From an uncultured Blautia sp. (lineage in GTDB: Bacteria; Bacillota; Clostridia; Lachnospirales; Lachnospiraceae), in the NCBI GenBank assembly GCA_900549015.1, contig URMH01000068.1, forward strand, positions 1 through 7,591: 7,591 nt of DNA, written 5' to 3'. The number at the start of each line of letters is the position of its first letter. Positions within the stretch are counted from its first letter, which is position 1. The notes beneath the pieces are model-generated. The model did no database searches. It saw nothing but the letters and a program-made list of their open reading frames with translations, and had not been told where the DNA came from. A program made the translations under genes and the position numbers. Positions 1 through 7,290 of the stretch are shown here, one piece after another.

Positions 1-1
1 T

Positions 2-979
2 ATGACAAAGGATGATTATCCCCATCCCACTGCATTTGAAATAGAGACTGCGGTGGCATTTCTGTTCTTTAAAAAAGAGAATTGTGATCTTGTTTTGCTG
101 GAAGTGGGAATGGGCGGAAATCTGGACGCCACAAATATTATAAAGGAGCCGCTTTTATCAGTTCTTGTGTCTGTCAGCATGGACCATATCGGATTTCTTG
201 GAAATACCCTGGGAGAGATCGCAGAGACAAAAGCCGGGATCATAAAAAAAGGCTGTCCCATGATAACGGTACACCAGAAACAGGAGGCGGAGGATGCCAT
301 AAAAAACGCATGTGAAATCTGCGGCGTTCCTTACAGAGAGTCTGACGGGGCGCTTGCCCTTGTGACAGAGGAGGGTCCGGAAGGCCAGAGCTTTCTTTAT
401 AAAGGGGAGGAGTACCGGATTTCTCTTGGAGGCGTATATCAGAAGGAAAATGCAGTTCTGGCGGTGGAGGCTTTGAACCTTCTTTCAGAACTTGGATTTT
501 CAACTACAGAGGAGCAGAGAAAAGAAGGTCTTCTCCGTACAAGATGGAACGGACGCTTTACTGTTCTTTCAAAAGAACCGCTTTTTATTGTAGACGGGGC
601 GCATAATCCTGCAGCAGCGGATAAAATGGCGTCTTCCATACGACATTATTTTGATGGGAAAAAGATTTACTTTATTATGGGAATGTTCCGGGATAAAGAT
701 TACAGAGCAGTGCTTTCAAAAACCTGTCCGTATGCGGAAAAGATTTTTACCATTGAAGCGCCAGATAATCCGAGAGCCCTGCCTGCAGAGGAGCTTGCTC
801 TTGCGGCAAGAGAGTTTCATAAGGACGTACAGGCAATGAAAAGCATTGAGGAAGCGGTAGAGGCAGCGCATTCCTTCGCAGGGGAGGAAGACGTGATCCT
901 CGCCTTTGGTTCACTTTCTTTTATTGGAATTTTAAGCGAGACAGTAGAAAAACGGAAGGACAGACAGAAAAATGCTTGA
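2..979 (+). CDS. folC: Folylpolyglutamate synthase / dihydrofolate synthase, 3' part (5' end outside window)
   Basis: This is the C-terminal 325 residues of an ATP-dependent Mur-ligase-type enzyme that adds glutamate to dihydropteroate and to reduced folates in the cytoplasm. The open frame runs off the left edge. The first ATG at base 2 is internal, because the family is usually about 430 residues long and the N-terminal P-loop (GTNGKGS type) is absent here. Visible family motifs, numbered from base 2, are HPTAFE near residue 8, the LLEVGMGGNLDATN motif near 32-45, the SMDHIGFLGNT segment near 59-69, and ETKAGIIKKG, whose Lys77 matches the lysine that is carbamylated in characterised homologues. 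The C-terminal domain carries DGAHNP at 198-203 and ends with FGSLSFIG. The stop overlaps the start of pheA by 8 nt, which suggests translational coupling. The assignment is firm; whether it has both activities or only FPGS cannot be told from sequence. Confidence 0.95.
   Translation: MTKDDYPHPTAFEIETAVAFLFFKKENCDLVLLEVGMGGNLDATNIIKEPLLSVLVSVSMDHIGFLGNTLGEIAETKAGIIKKGCPMITVHQKQEAEDAIKNACEICGVPYRESDGALALVTEEGPEGQSFLYKGEEYRISLGGVYQKENAVLAVEALNLLSELGFSTTEEQRKEGLLRTRWNGRFTVLSKEPLFIVDGAHNPAAADKMASSIRHYFDGKKIYFIMGMFRDKDYRAVLSKTCPYAEKIFTIEAPDNPRALPAEELALAAREFHKDVQAMKSIEEAVEAAHSFAGEEDVILAFGSLSFIGILSETVEKRKDRQKNA
954..960 (+). promoter_or_regulatory. Ribosome binding site for pheA
   Basis: GGAAGGA lies 11 nt before the ATG at 972, inside the end of folC. 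It supports the ATG at 972 as the pheA start, as does the alignment of the first residues with the N-terminus of the AroQ chorismate mutase domain. Confidence 0.6.
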
Positions 980-2126
980 TTTACAGGAATGCAGAAGAAA
1001 AATTGATGAAATAGATGAAGAAATACTGCGGCTTTTTCAGAAACGAATGGAAATTTGCGAAGATGTGGCTGCGTACAAAATAAAAGCAGGAAAAAAGGTG
1101 CTTGACCCGGAGAGGGAAAGACAGAAAATTGAAACCTTAAAAAGCAGGGCAGACAGTGAATTTAACGCGCTGGGAGTCCAGGAGCTGTTTCAGCAGATTA
1201 TGGCGATCAGCAGAAAAAGACAGTATCAGCTTCTGGCAGAACAGGGCGCAGAGGAAAAAGAAGATTTTCTCTTTGTGAAAAAGCTGCCTCTTAAAAATGC
1301 AAACGTGGCGTTTCAGGGAGTGGAAGGCGCATACAGCTATGCTGCCATGCGGGCGTATTTCGGCGAGGAAATAAAAAGCTTTCATGTAAAGACGTGGCGA
1401 GATGCTATGGAAGCGGTAAAAAACGGAACAGCAGATTATGCAGTGCTTCCTATTGAAAATTCTACAGCAGGGATTGTGGCGGATATTTACGATCTTTTGA
1501 CAGAATATCAGCTTTTCATTGAAGGGGAGCAGGTTATCCGTGTGGAGCATGTGCTTCTGGGGCTGCCCGGAACAGAGCTTTCTCAGATAAAAAAAGTAGT
1601 TTCCCATCAGCAGGGACTTGCCCAGTGTAAAAAATATCTGGAAAATCATCAGGAGTGGAACAGGACAGAAGCTGCGAATACAGCAGGAGCTGCAAAAAAG
1701 GTAAAGGAAGACGGAGATGTTTCTCAGGCTGCTATTGCAAGCAGGGAAGCAGGTGAAGTTTTTGGACTTTCCGTTCTTGCGGAAAATATATGCGAAAATC
1801 AGGAAAATTCTACAAGATTTATTATTGTAGGAAAGAAACCGGTGTGCGAGGAGGGCGCGGAAAAAATCAGCGTGTGCTTCGAACTGCCTCATGAGAGCGG
1901 AACTCTTTATAATATGCTGTCACACATTATTTATAATGGTCTTAACATGACGAAAATAGAATCACGTCCCATTCCGGGAAAAACGTGGGAGTACCGTTTC
2001 TTTGTAGATTTCGAAGGGAATTTAAGAGACAGTGCTGTAAAAAATGCGCTCCGGGGACTGGAGTCTGAATCCATTCTTCTTCGGGTTCTGGGAAATTATG
2101 GAAGGAAAAGAGGCGAGGAGCAGTGA
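972..2126 (+). CDS. pheA: Bifunctional chorismate mutase / prephenate dehydratase (P-protein)
   Basis: This cytoplasmic enzyme converts chorismate to prephenate and then to phenylpyruvate, committing carbon to phenylalanine. At 384 residues it has the usual P-protein length. Residues 1-90 are an AroQ-type chorismate mutase. By my alignment to E. coli PheA, the catalytic set is present as Arg8, Arg25, Lys36, Asp45, Arg48, Glu49 and probably Gln84. Residues about 109-290 are the prephenate dehydratase domain, with AFQGVEGAYSY at its start, PIENSTAG (Glu162-Asn-Ser-Thr) and the catalytic TRF motif at Thr281-Phe283. Residues about 298-375 are an ACT domain with GTLY (from Gly310) and ESRP (330-333). 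These are the two motifs that bind phenylalanine in characterised enzymes, so allosteric feedback inhibition is expected. The gene overlaps folC by 8 nt and the following ATPase gene by 4 nt. No leader peptide or attenuator lies in front of it here, so transcription must come from upstream. In some clostridial clusters this fusion sits with aroF-type genes; here it does not, within view. Confidence 0.95.
   Translation: MLDLQECRRKIDEIDEEILRLFQKRMEICEDVAAYKIKAGKKVLDPERERQKIETLKSRADSEFNALGVQELFQQIMAISRKRQYQLLAEQGAEEKEDFLFVKKLPLKNANVAFQGVEGAYSYAAMRAYFGEEIKSFHVKTWRDAMEAVKNGTADYAVLPIENSTAGIVADIYDLLTEYQLFIEGEQVIRVEHVLLGLPGTELSQIKKVVSHQQGLAQCKKYLENHQEWNRTEAANTAGAAKKVKEDGDVSQAAIASREAGEVFGLSVLAENICENQENSTRFIIVGKKPVCEEGAEKISVCFELPHESGTLYNMLSHIIYNGLNMTKIESRPIPGKTWEYRFFVDFEGNLRDSAVKNALRGLESESILLRVLGNYGRKRGEEQ
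2109..2113 (+). promoter_or_regulatory. Ribosome binding site deciding a GTG start
   Basis: AGAGG lies 9 nt before the GTG at 2123, and a second purine-rich run (GAGGAG, 2115-2120) is even closer. The GTG overlaps the pheA stop as GTGA. The next in-frame ATG, at 2183, has only GGAAG very close to it, so the GTG is the better start. Confidence 0.55.
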
Positions 2127-3421
2127 ATTTAGGAGAGTGTATTCTTTACCGGGATTTTCCGGAAGGAAAAATACTGGAAGATATGGTGTTTCTTATAAAT
2201 GACTGTGAAAGAGAAGAAATTTCAGAAAATGGAAGAGAGATTTTGTACCGGTGCGTGCACGGACTTGTGGAGATGGCGGGAATGTATGGATTTTCCGGGA
2301 ATCTCTGGCATAATTATCTCACCTTTCTTCTGGTGAACCATGAAAATGCGTTCAGTATGGCGTGCGAGATAAAAGGACCGGTTTCCGGAAGCGTCAACTG
2401 TCTTGCAGAACAGGATTTTTCGTTTTTTAAAAAGCTGTATGAATTTGATTTAAGCCGTCTTGACAGAATATACGGAACCGGGTGCTGTTCTGTGATCTGT
2501 AATTATGAAAATGTAGACGGAAGCAGCAAAATGTTTAATTCCCGGATCCGGGACAGGATCTGCAGCATGAGCCAAACCCTGGCGGAAGCTTCTTCTGTGG
2601 GGGAATTTAAGGATGATATGGTAGGCTTTTACCGGGATTTCGGAGTGGGAAAGCTCGGCCTTCATAAAGCCTTCCGCATCGAACACGGGGAAAAAGGAGA
2701 GGTTGTGATCGCGCCTATTACAAGGATTGCCCATGTGAAACTGGAAGATCTTGTGGGATATGAAATTCCAAAGCAGAAGCTCATTGAAAATACGGAAGCG
2801 TTTGTGCAGGGAAGAAAGGCGAACAACTGTCTTCTCTTCGGCGATGCGGGAACGGGAAAATCATCCAGTATCAAGGGGATTTTAAACCGATATTACGAGG
2901 ACGGGCTTCGTGTGATTGAGGTGTATAAGCATCAGTTCCAGGATTTAAATGAAGTGATCCGTCAGATCAAAAACAGAAATTATAAATTTATTTTATATAT
3001 GGACGATCTGTCATTTGAGGAATTTGAGATAGAATATAAATATCTGAAGGCTGTGATCGAGGGAGGCCTTGAGAAAAAGCCGGATAATATTTTGATTTAT
3101 GCCACCAGCAACCGCCGCCATCTTGTGAGAGAGCGGTCAGGCGATAAGCTGGAAATCATGGATGACGATGATCTGCACTCTTCCGATACGGTGCAGGAAA
3201 AACTTTCTCTTGTATACCGGTTTGGAGTGCGGATTTATTTCGGGGCGCCAAATAAAAAGGAATTTCAGAATATAGTAAAGGTTCTGGCAGAGCGTCATCA
3301 CATTTCCATGCCCGAGGAGGAGCTTCTTCTTGAGGCAAATAAATGGGAGCTTTCGCACGGCGGGCTGACAGGACGGACTGCTCAGCAGTTTATTGACTAT
3401 CTTCTGGGAAAGGGGGAATAA
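2123..3421 (+). CDS. DUF815-family AAA+-like ATP-binding protein
   Basis: This is a 432-residue cytoplasmic P-loop ATPase of the DUF815 family (uncharacterised, AAA+-like). The ATPase core occupies roughly residues 190-430. Walker A is GDAGTGKSS (Gly240-Ser248, with Lys246). Walker B is ILYMDDLSF with Asp294-Asp295. A sensor-1-like IYATSNRRHL has Asn330 and is followed by a basic stretch. The segment after DDDDLHSSDTVQEKLSL, with YRFGVRIYFGAP, resembles the substrate-loop and arginine-finger region of AAA+ proteins. The first about 190 residues have no motif I recognise and contain several cysteines (for example GTGCCSVIC). No signal peptide or membrane segment is evident. Translation probably starts at GTG overlapping the pheA stop. 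The ppx-like gene begins 6 nt after its stop. The role is unknown. Its position suggests, but does not show, a link to polyphosphate or stress physiology. Family assignment is confident; function is not. Confidence 0.85.
   Translation: MNLGECILYRDFPEGKILEDMVFLINDCEREEISENGREILYRCVHGLVEMAGMYGFSGNLWHNYLTFLLVNHENAFSMACEIKGPVSGSVNCLAEQDFSFFKKLYEFDLSRLDRIYGTGCCSVICNYENVDGSSKMFNSRIRDRICSMSQTLAEASSVGEFKDDMVGFYRDFGVGKLGLHKAFRIEHGEKGEVVIAPITRIAHVKLEDLVGYEIPKQKLIENTEAFVQGRKANNCLLFGDAGTGKSSSIKGILNRYYEDGLRVIEVYKHQFQDLNEVIRQIKNRNYKFILYMDDLSFEEFEIEYKYLKAVIEGGLEKKPDNILIYATSNRRHLVRERSGDKLEIMDDDDLHSSDTVQEKLSLVYRFGVRIYFGAPNKKEFQNIVKVLAERHHISMPEEELLLEANKWELSHGGLTGRTAQQFIDYLLGKGE
3411..3416 (+). promoter_or_regulatory. 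Ribosome binding site for the Ppx/GppA-like gene
   Basis: AGGGGG lies 11 nt before the ATG at 3428 and inside the last codons of the ATPase gene. It supports that ATG, which also places the conserved AAIDVGS motif at the expected distance from the N-terminus. Confidence 0.55.
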
Positions 3422-3427
3422 AGAAAT

Positions 3428-4963
3428 ATGGCAGTTACAACATTTGCGGCGATCGACGTGGGCTCTTATGAGGTCAGCATGAAGATTTTTGAGCTTTCCA
3501 GAAAAGTAGGATTTAAAGAGTTGACAGACATACGATACCGTCTGGAACTGGGGAAGGGTGCGTATTCAAGAGGAAAGCTTGAGAGAGACATGGTAGATGC
3601 GCTCTGTGAGATTCTTCTCGATTTTAAACGGGTGATGAAGGAATTTGGAGCAGAGGCGTACAGAGCCTGTGCAACCAGCGTTTTCCGGGAACTGAAAAAT
3701 CCTATTGTGATTTTGGAGCAGGTGTTTCAGAGAACCGGAATCCAGGTGGAAATTTTAAGTAATGCAGAGCAGCATTTTCTTGGATATAAATCTATTGCAG
3801 CCATAGAGACAGGATTTAAAAAAATGATCCAGAAGGGAACGGCCATTCTGGACGTGGGAGGCGGAAGCCTGCAGGTTTCCCTTTTTGACAAAGATGCGCT
3901 TGTGACGACCCAGAGTCTCAAGATGGGAAGTATGAGAGTCCGGGAACGATTAAAAGAGCTGGAAAAGACATCGAACCATTATGGGCAGCTTGTAGAGGAA
4001 TTTATCCGAAATGATATTATGAGCTTTCAGCGTCTTTACTTAAAGGACCGGGATATTAAAAATGTGATACTTATGGGGGATTTCCTGACGGATACCATTT
4101 TCCAGGAGGAGAGAAGGGACAATATTGTAACGAAAGCGGAGTTTATGAATAAGTATGAGCAGGTGGCGGATATGCCTGTGCAGCAGCTTTCGGAAATGAT
4201 GGAAATTGACCCGGAATATGCTTCTCTTGTAGTTCCGACTATGGTTATCTGTAAAAACTTTATTGAGGTCTTTAATGCGGAAGCCCTCTGGGTGCCCGGA
4301 CTTTCTCTTCTTGATGGAATTGCATACGACTTTGCGGAAAAGAAAAAATTTATAAAAAGCGCTCATAATTTTGAGAATGATATTATTGTAGCGTCCAAAA
4401 ACATTGCAAAACGGTATTCTACAGGGAAAAATCACATTAACGGAACGACGGAGATCGCGCTCGCCATTTTCGACAGTATCAAAAAAGTACACGGAATGGG
4501 AGCGAGAGAACGCCTTCTTTTACAGATTGCAGTGCTTCTTCATGATTGCGGGAAGTATATCAGCATGGGAGATGTGTCGGAATGCTCCTACCGGATCATT
4601 ATGGAAACGGAAATCATCGGTCTTTCCACGAGAGAGCGAAATATTATTGCAAATGTTGTGCGCTATAATACGAAGGAGTTCCGCCATTACGGTACTTATG
4701 AAAGCGGCACAACGGCAGACAGAGATAATTATCTTCTGATCGCGAAGCTTACGGCGATTCTCAGGATTGCAAATGCGATGGACAGAAGTCATTATCAGAA
4801 GGTGACGGACATAAGAACCGTATTAAAAGAAAGGGAGCTTTCTGTGATCGTAGATTCTCCGAGAGATCTTTCTCTGGAACTTGGCCTTCTGAGAGATAAG
4901 GTGGAGTTTTTTGAGGAAGTTTTCGGAATCCATCTTGTGCTGAGACGGAAGAGAAGAATATAG
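3428..4963 (+). CDS. ppx: Ppx/GppA-family phosphatase with C-terminal HD domain (exopolyphosphatase-like)
   Basis: This 511-residue cytoplasmic protein belongs to the ASKHA-fold Ppx/GppA family, which removes terminal phosphate from polyphosphate or from pppGpp. Residues 1-305 are the Ppx/GppA core, with AAIDVGSYE (Asp10), CATSVFRELKN (Arg87), ILSNAEQHFLGYKSI (Glu114) and the phosphate-binding ILDVGGGSLQVSLF (Asp142-Gly146). Residues about 325-505 form an HD-type domain. Likely metal ligands are His336, His372-Asp373 and Asp452 (in NAMDRSH). Three sites differ from the textbook pattern: GSN is GSY, the SGxEE segment is SNAEQ, and the histidine often seen in the KHSY motif of the HD part is Cys386. 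I recall similar variants in Lachnospiraceae relatives, so this may be a lineage-specific subfamily rather than a dead enzyme. ppk1 follows after 25 nt, so polyphosphate is the most likely substrate; GppA-like action on pppGpp cannot be excluded. Confidence 0.85.
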   Translation: MAVTTFAAIDVGSYEVSMKIFELSRKVGFKELTDIRYRLELGKGAYSRGKLERDMVDALCEILLDFKRVMKEFGAEAYRACATSVFRELKNPIVILEQVFQRTGIQVEILSNAEQHFLGYKSIAAIETGFKKMIQKGTAILDVGGGSLQVSLFDKDALVTTQSLKMGSMRVRERLKELEKTSNHYGQLVEEFIRNDIMSFQRLYLKDRDIKNVILMGDFLTDTIFQEERRDNIVTKAEFMNKYEQVADMPVQQLSEMMEIDPEYASLVVPTMVICKNFIEVFNAEALWVPGLSLLDGIAYDFAEKKKFIKSAHNFENDIIVASKNIAKRYSTGKNHINGTTEIALAIFDSIKKVHGMGARERLLLQIAVLLHDCGKYISMGDVSECSYRIIMETEIIGLSTRERNIIANVVRYNTKEFRHYGTYESGTTADRDNYLLIAKLTAILRIANAMDRSHYQKVTDIRTVLKERELSVIVDSPRDLSLELGLLRDKVEFFEEVFGIHLVLRRKRRI

Positions 4964-4977
4964 GCAGAAATGTCTGC

Positions 4978-4984
4978 GGGAGGG
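4978..4984 (+). promoter_or_regulatory. Ribosome binding site for ppk1
   Basis: GGGAGGG ends 4 nt before the ATG at 4989 and its GGAGG core is 5 nt away, which is a near-ideal Shine-Dalgarno site. The 25-nt gap between ppx and ppk1 holds no terminator or clear promoter. Confidence 0.65.
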
Positions 4985-4988
4985 AAAT

Positions 4989-7139
4989 ATGGATATTAAA
5001 AAATTTGAAAAGCCGGAATATTTTGGAAACAGAGAATTGAGCTGGCTGAAATTTAATGACAGAGTATTAAGTGAAGCCCGTGATAAAAGTCTTCCTCTTT
5101 TTGAGAGACTGAAATTTTTAAGTATTACCGCGTCGAATCTGGATGAATTTTTTATGGTGCGTGTGGCATCTTTAAAAGACCAGGTTCATGCAGGATATTC
5201 AAAAACAGATATTGCAGGACTGACAGCAAAGGAGCAGTTAAAAGAAATCAGCTTCCAGACACATGAGCTTGTGCATATGCAGTATACGACTCTGAACCGT
5301 TCTCTTCTCCCGGCTCTTGCAAAGTCGGGAATGCACCTTGTTGTGGAGCATGAGCTTTTAAATAAAGAGCAGGGAGAATTTGTGGACCGGTATTTTGAGG
5401 ATAATGTGTACCCTGTCCTGACTCCTATGGCAATGGATTCCTCAAGACCGTTTCCGCTTATCCGGAATAAGACATTAAATATTGGCGCCCTGATTTCCAA
5501 AAAGGATAAAAAGAAGGGAAAAGAACAACTGGAATTTGCCACTGTGCAGGTCCCGTCTGTTCTTCCGAGAGTAGTACAGATCCCGTCTGCAAAAAAGGGG
5601 GACACAACCGTTATTCTTCTGGAGGAAATCATTGAGCGGAATATTGAAAAGCTGTTCTTAAGCTATAACGTAGTCTGCGCACACCCGTACCGTATCATGA
5701 GAAATGCAGATCTCACTATCGACGAGGATGAGGCGGAAGATCTTCTTGTGGAAATTCAGAAACAGCTCAAAAAACGCCAGTGGGGCGAGGTGATCCGCCT
5801 TGAGGTTCAGGAAAAGACAGATGAGCGTCTTTTGAAAATTCTGAAAACAGAGTTTGAAATTAAAGAGGACGATATTTTCGAAATCAGCGGACCTCTCGAT
5901 CTTACCATGCTTATGAAGGTATACGGACAGGAAGGATTCAATCAATACAGGACGCCGAGGTACGTTCCTGCTCCTGTTCCTCAGTTCCGGGAAGAAAAGG
6001 ATATTTTTAAAGTAATCCGTGAGGGAGACGTATTCCTTCATCACCCGTATATGAGCTTTGATCCTGTGGTGAACTTTGTGCGCCAGGCGGCGAAGGATCC
6101 CGATGTTCTTGCTATCAAGCAGACCCTTTACCGTGTCAGCGGAAATTCTCCGATCATCGCGGCGCTTGCCCAGGCAGCAGAAAATGGCAAGCAGGTATCG
6201 GTTCTTGTGGAATTAAAGGCTCGTTTTGATGAGGAAAACAATATTGTGTGGGCGAAAAAACTGGAAAAGGCAGGCTGCCATGTTATTTACGGTCTGGTGG
6301 GATTAAAAACGCACAGTAAGATCACCCTTGTGGTGCGCCGGGAGGAAACGGGGATTCGCAGATACGTACATCTGGCAACCGGAAATTATAACGATTCCAC
6401 AGCGAAGCTTTATACAGACTGCGGTATCTTTACTTGTGACGAGCGGTTTGGAGAAGATGCGACGGCTGTCTTTAACATGCTTTCCGGATATTCGGAACCG
6501 AAGAAATGGAATAAGCTGATCGTTGCGCCGATCTGGATGAAAGACCGCTTTCTGAAACTGATAGAAAGAGAGGCGGAACACGCAAAGAAGGGAATCCCTG
6601 CTTATATTGTAGCGAAAATGAACTCTCTGTGCGATCCTGCGATCATGGCGGCGCTTTATTATGCGTCCTCCTGCGGTGTGCAGATCCATCTTCTTGTTCG
6701 CGGAATCTGCTGTCTGAAGGTGGGGATTCCGGGTGTGAGCGAAAATATCCATGTGCGCTCTATTGTGGGAGATTTTCTGGAGCACAGCCGTATTTTTTAC
6801 TTCCATAACGGAGGAAGCGAAGAGATTTATATGGGAAGCGCAGACTGGATGCCGCGAAATCTTGACCGCCGTGTGGAGATTGTGTTTCCGGTGGAAGACG
6901 AATCCATCAAAAAAGAACTGGTCCACATTCTGACGCTGGAATTTAAAGATAATGTAAAAGCCCATCTTCTGAAAAGTGACGGAAGCTATGAAAAACAGGA
7001 TAAACGCGGAAAGACTCTCATCAATTCGCAGATGGAATTTTGCCGCGAAGCAACGGAGCGGGCACAGAAAAAACATACAAAAAAAGAAAAAAGCAGAGTA
7101 TTTATTCCGGCAGAGCCTGCGGAAGATGTAGAAGAGTAA
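4989..7139 (+). CDS. ppk1: Polyphosphate kinase 1
   Basis: The enzyme reversibly transfers the terminal phosphate of ATP onto long-chain polyphosphate and usually works as a soluble or membrane-associated oligomer. The 716 residues fit the PPK1 family (about 690-720). The N domain (about 1-105) opens with NRELSWLKFNDRVLSEA and ITASNLDEFFMVRV; Asn50 matches the ATP-contacting Asn45 of E. coli. The middle head domain covers about 120-320. The two PLD-like C1 and C2 domains hold the catalytic set, which I aligned to E. coli: Arg382 (Arg375) and Arg412 (Arg405) for magnesium and phosphate binding, His442 in GLKTHSK (His435, the phosphorylated histidine) and His599 in LEHSRIFYF (His592). The spacing between these residues is the same as in E. 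coli, so the enzyme should be active. The last about 30 residues are a lysine-rich, then acidic tail. It is the last gene of the unit; a hairpin follows 41 nt after the stop. Confidence 0.97.
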   Translation: MDIKKFEKPEYFGNRELSWLKFNDRVLSEARDKSLPLFERLKFLSITASNLDEFFMVRVASLKDQVHAGYSKTDIAGLTAKEQLKEISFQTHELVHMQYTTLNRSLLPALAKSGMHLVVEHELLNKEQGEFVDRYFEDNVYPVLTPMAMDSSRPFPLIRNKTLNIGALISKKDKKKGKEQLEFATVQVPSVLPRVVQIPSAKKGDTTVILLEEIIERNIEKLFLSYNVVCAHPYRIMRNADLTIDEDEAEDLLVEIQKQLKKRQWGEVIRLEVQEKTDERLLKILKTEFEIKEDDIFEISGPLDLTMLMKVYGQEGFNQYRTPRYVPAPVPQFREEKDIFKVIREGDVFLHHPYMSFDPVVNFVRQAAKDPDVLAIKQTLYRVSGNSPIIAALAQAAENGKQVSVLVELKARFDEENNIVWAKKLEKAGCHVIYGLVGLKTHSKITLVVRREETGIRRYVHLATGNYNDSTAKLYTDCGIFTCDERFGEDATAVFNMLSGYSEPKKWNKLIVAPIWMKDRFLKLIEREAEHAKKGIPAYIVAKMNSLCDPAIMAALYYASSCGVQIHLLVRGICCLKVGIPGVSENIHVRSIVGDFLEHSRIFYFHNGGSEEIYMGSADWMPRNLDRRVEIVFPVEDESIKKELVHILTLEFKDNVKAHLLKSDGSYEKQDKRGKTLINSQMEFCREATERAQKKHTKKEKSRVFIPAEPAEDVEE

Positions 7140-7180
7140 AAGATAGAAGAAAGGCTGTCTGACGGATTTTCAGGTTGGAC

Positions 7181-7240
7181 GCAAAGGCGTAAATTTACTT
7201 AATGTGCAGAAATAAGGTGAATTTGCGCCTTTTGCCTTTT
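7181..7240 (+). terminator. Probable intrinsic terminator of the folC-ppk1 unit
   Basis: Arms at 7181-7200 and 7215-7235 form a long stem of about 20 pairs including G-U wobbles and one bulged T (7233), around a loop of about 14 nt. The GC core AAAGGCG pairs with CGCCTTT. The right arm runs into TTTTGCCTTTT, a broken T tract on the + strand. The loop is large and the tract is interrupted, so termination may be partial. It lies 41 nt after the ppk1 stop, where a terminator is expected. Confidence 0.55.
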
Positions 7241-7248
7241 GGTGTTGC

Positions 7249-7286
7249 AAACAAAAGAAAAGCACCGAGAATCATCTCGATGCTTT
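7249..7286 (-). terminator. Intrinsic terminator of the tRNA-Glu array
   Basis: A symmetric hairpin has arms 7259-7270 and 7275-7286 (AAAGCA-C-CGAGA against TCTCG-A-TGCTTT, one C/A mismatch) with a 4-nt loop. Read on the - strand it is followed by CTTTTCTTTTGTTT-like sequence (complement of 7249-7258), a typical U tail. On the + strand it is followed by TAAAACAG, so it acts on - strand transcripts. It starts 5 nt after the tRNA 3' end. Confidence 0.75.
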
Positions 7287-7290
7287 AAAA

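Noticed and set aside
2..4. ATG at base 2 as the folC start
   Set aside because: Starting here would lose the essential P-loop, and conserved FolC sequence begins immediately, so it is an internal methionine of a gene that begins before the window.
1137..1892. A 251-codon - strand open frame opposite pheA
   Set aside because: It lies wholly antisense to a gene with clear family motifs, and its own translation is rich in Phe, Cys and His with no recognisable domain.
4404..4739. A 111-codon + strand open frame inside ppx in another frame
   Set aside because: The ppx frame is intact and conserved throughout this stretch, so this is a shadow frame and not evidence of a frameshift.
6303..7076. 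A 257-codon - strand open frame opposite ppk1
   Set aside because: It lies antisense to the conserved catalytic half of PPK1, shows no motif, and has no convincing ribosome binding site.
7163..7190. GGACGCAAAGGCG, similar to the GGACGCAAAGCC stretch of c-di-GMP-I riboswitches
   Set aside because: The upstream GGCAAACC-type part and the tetraloop-receptor stems are missing, the site is downstream of ppk1 with no + strand gene following, and the bases are explained by the terminator-like hairpin.
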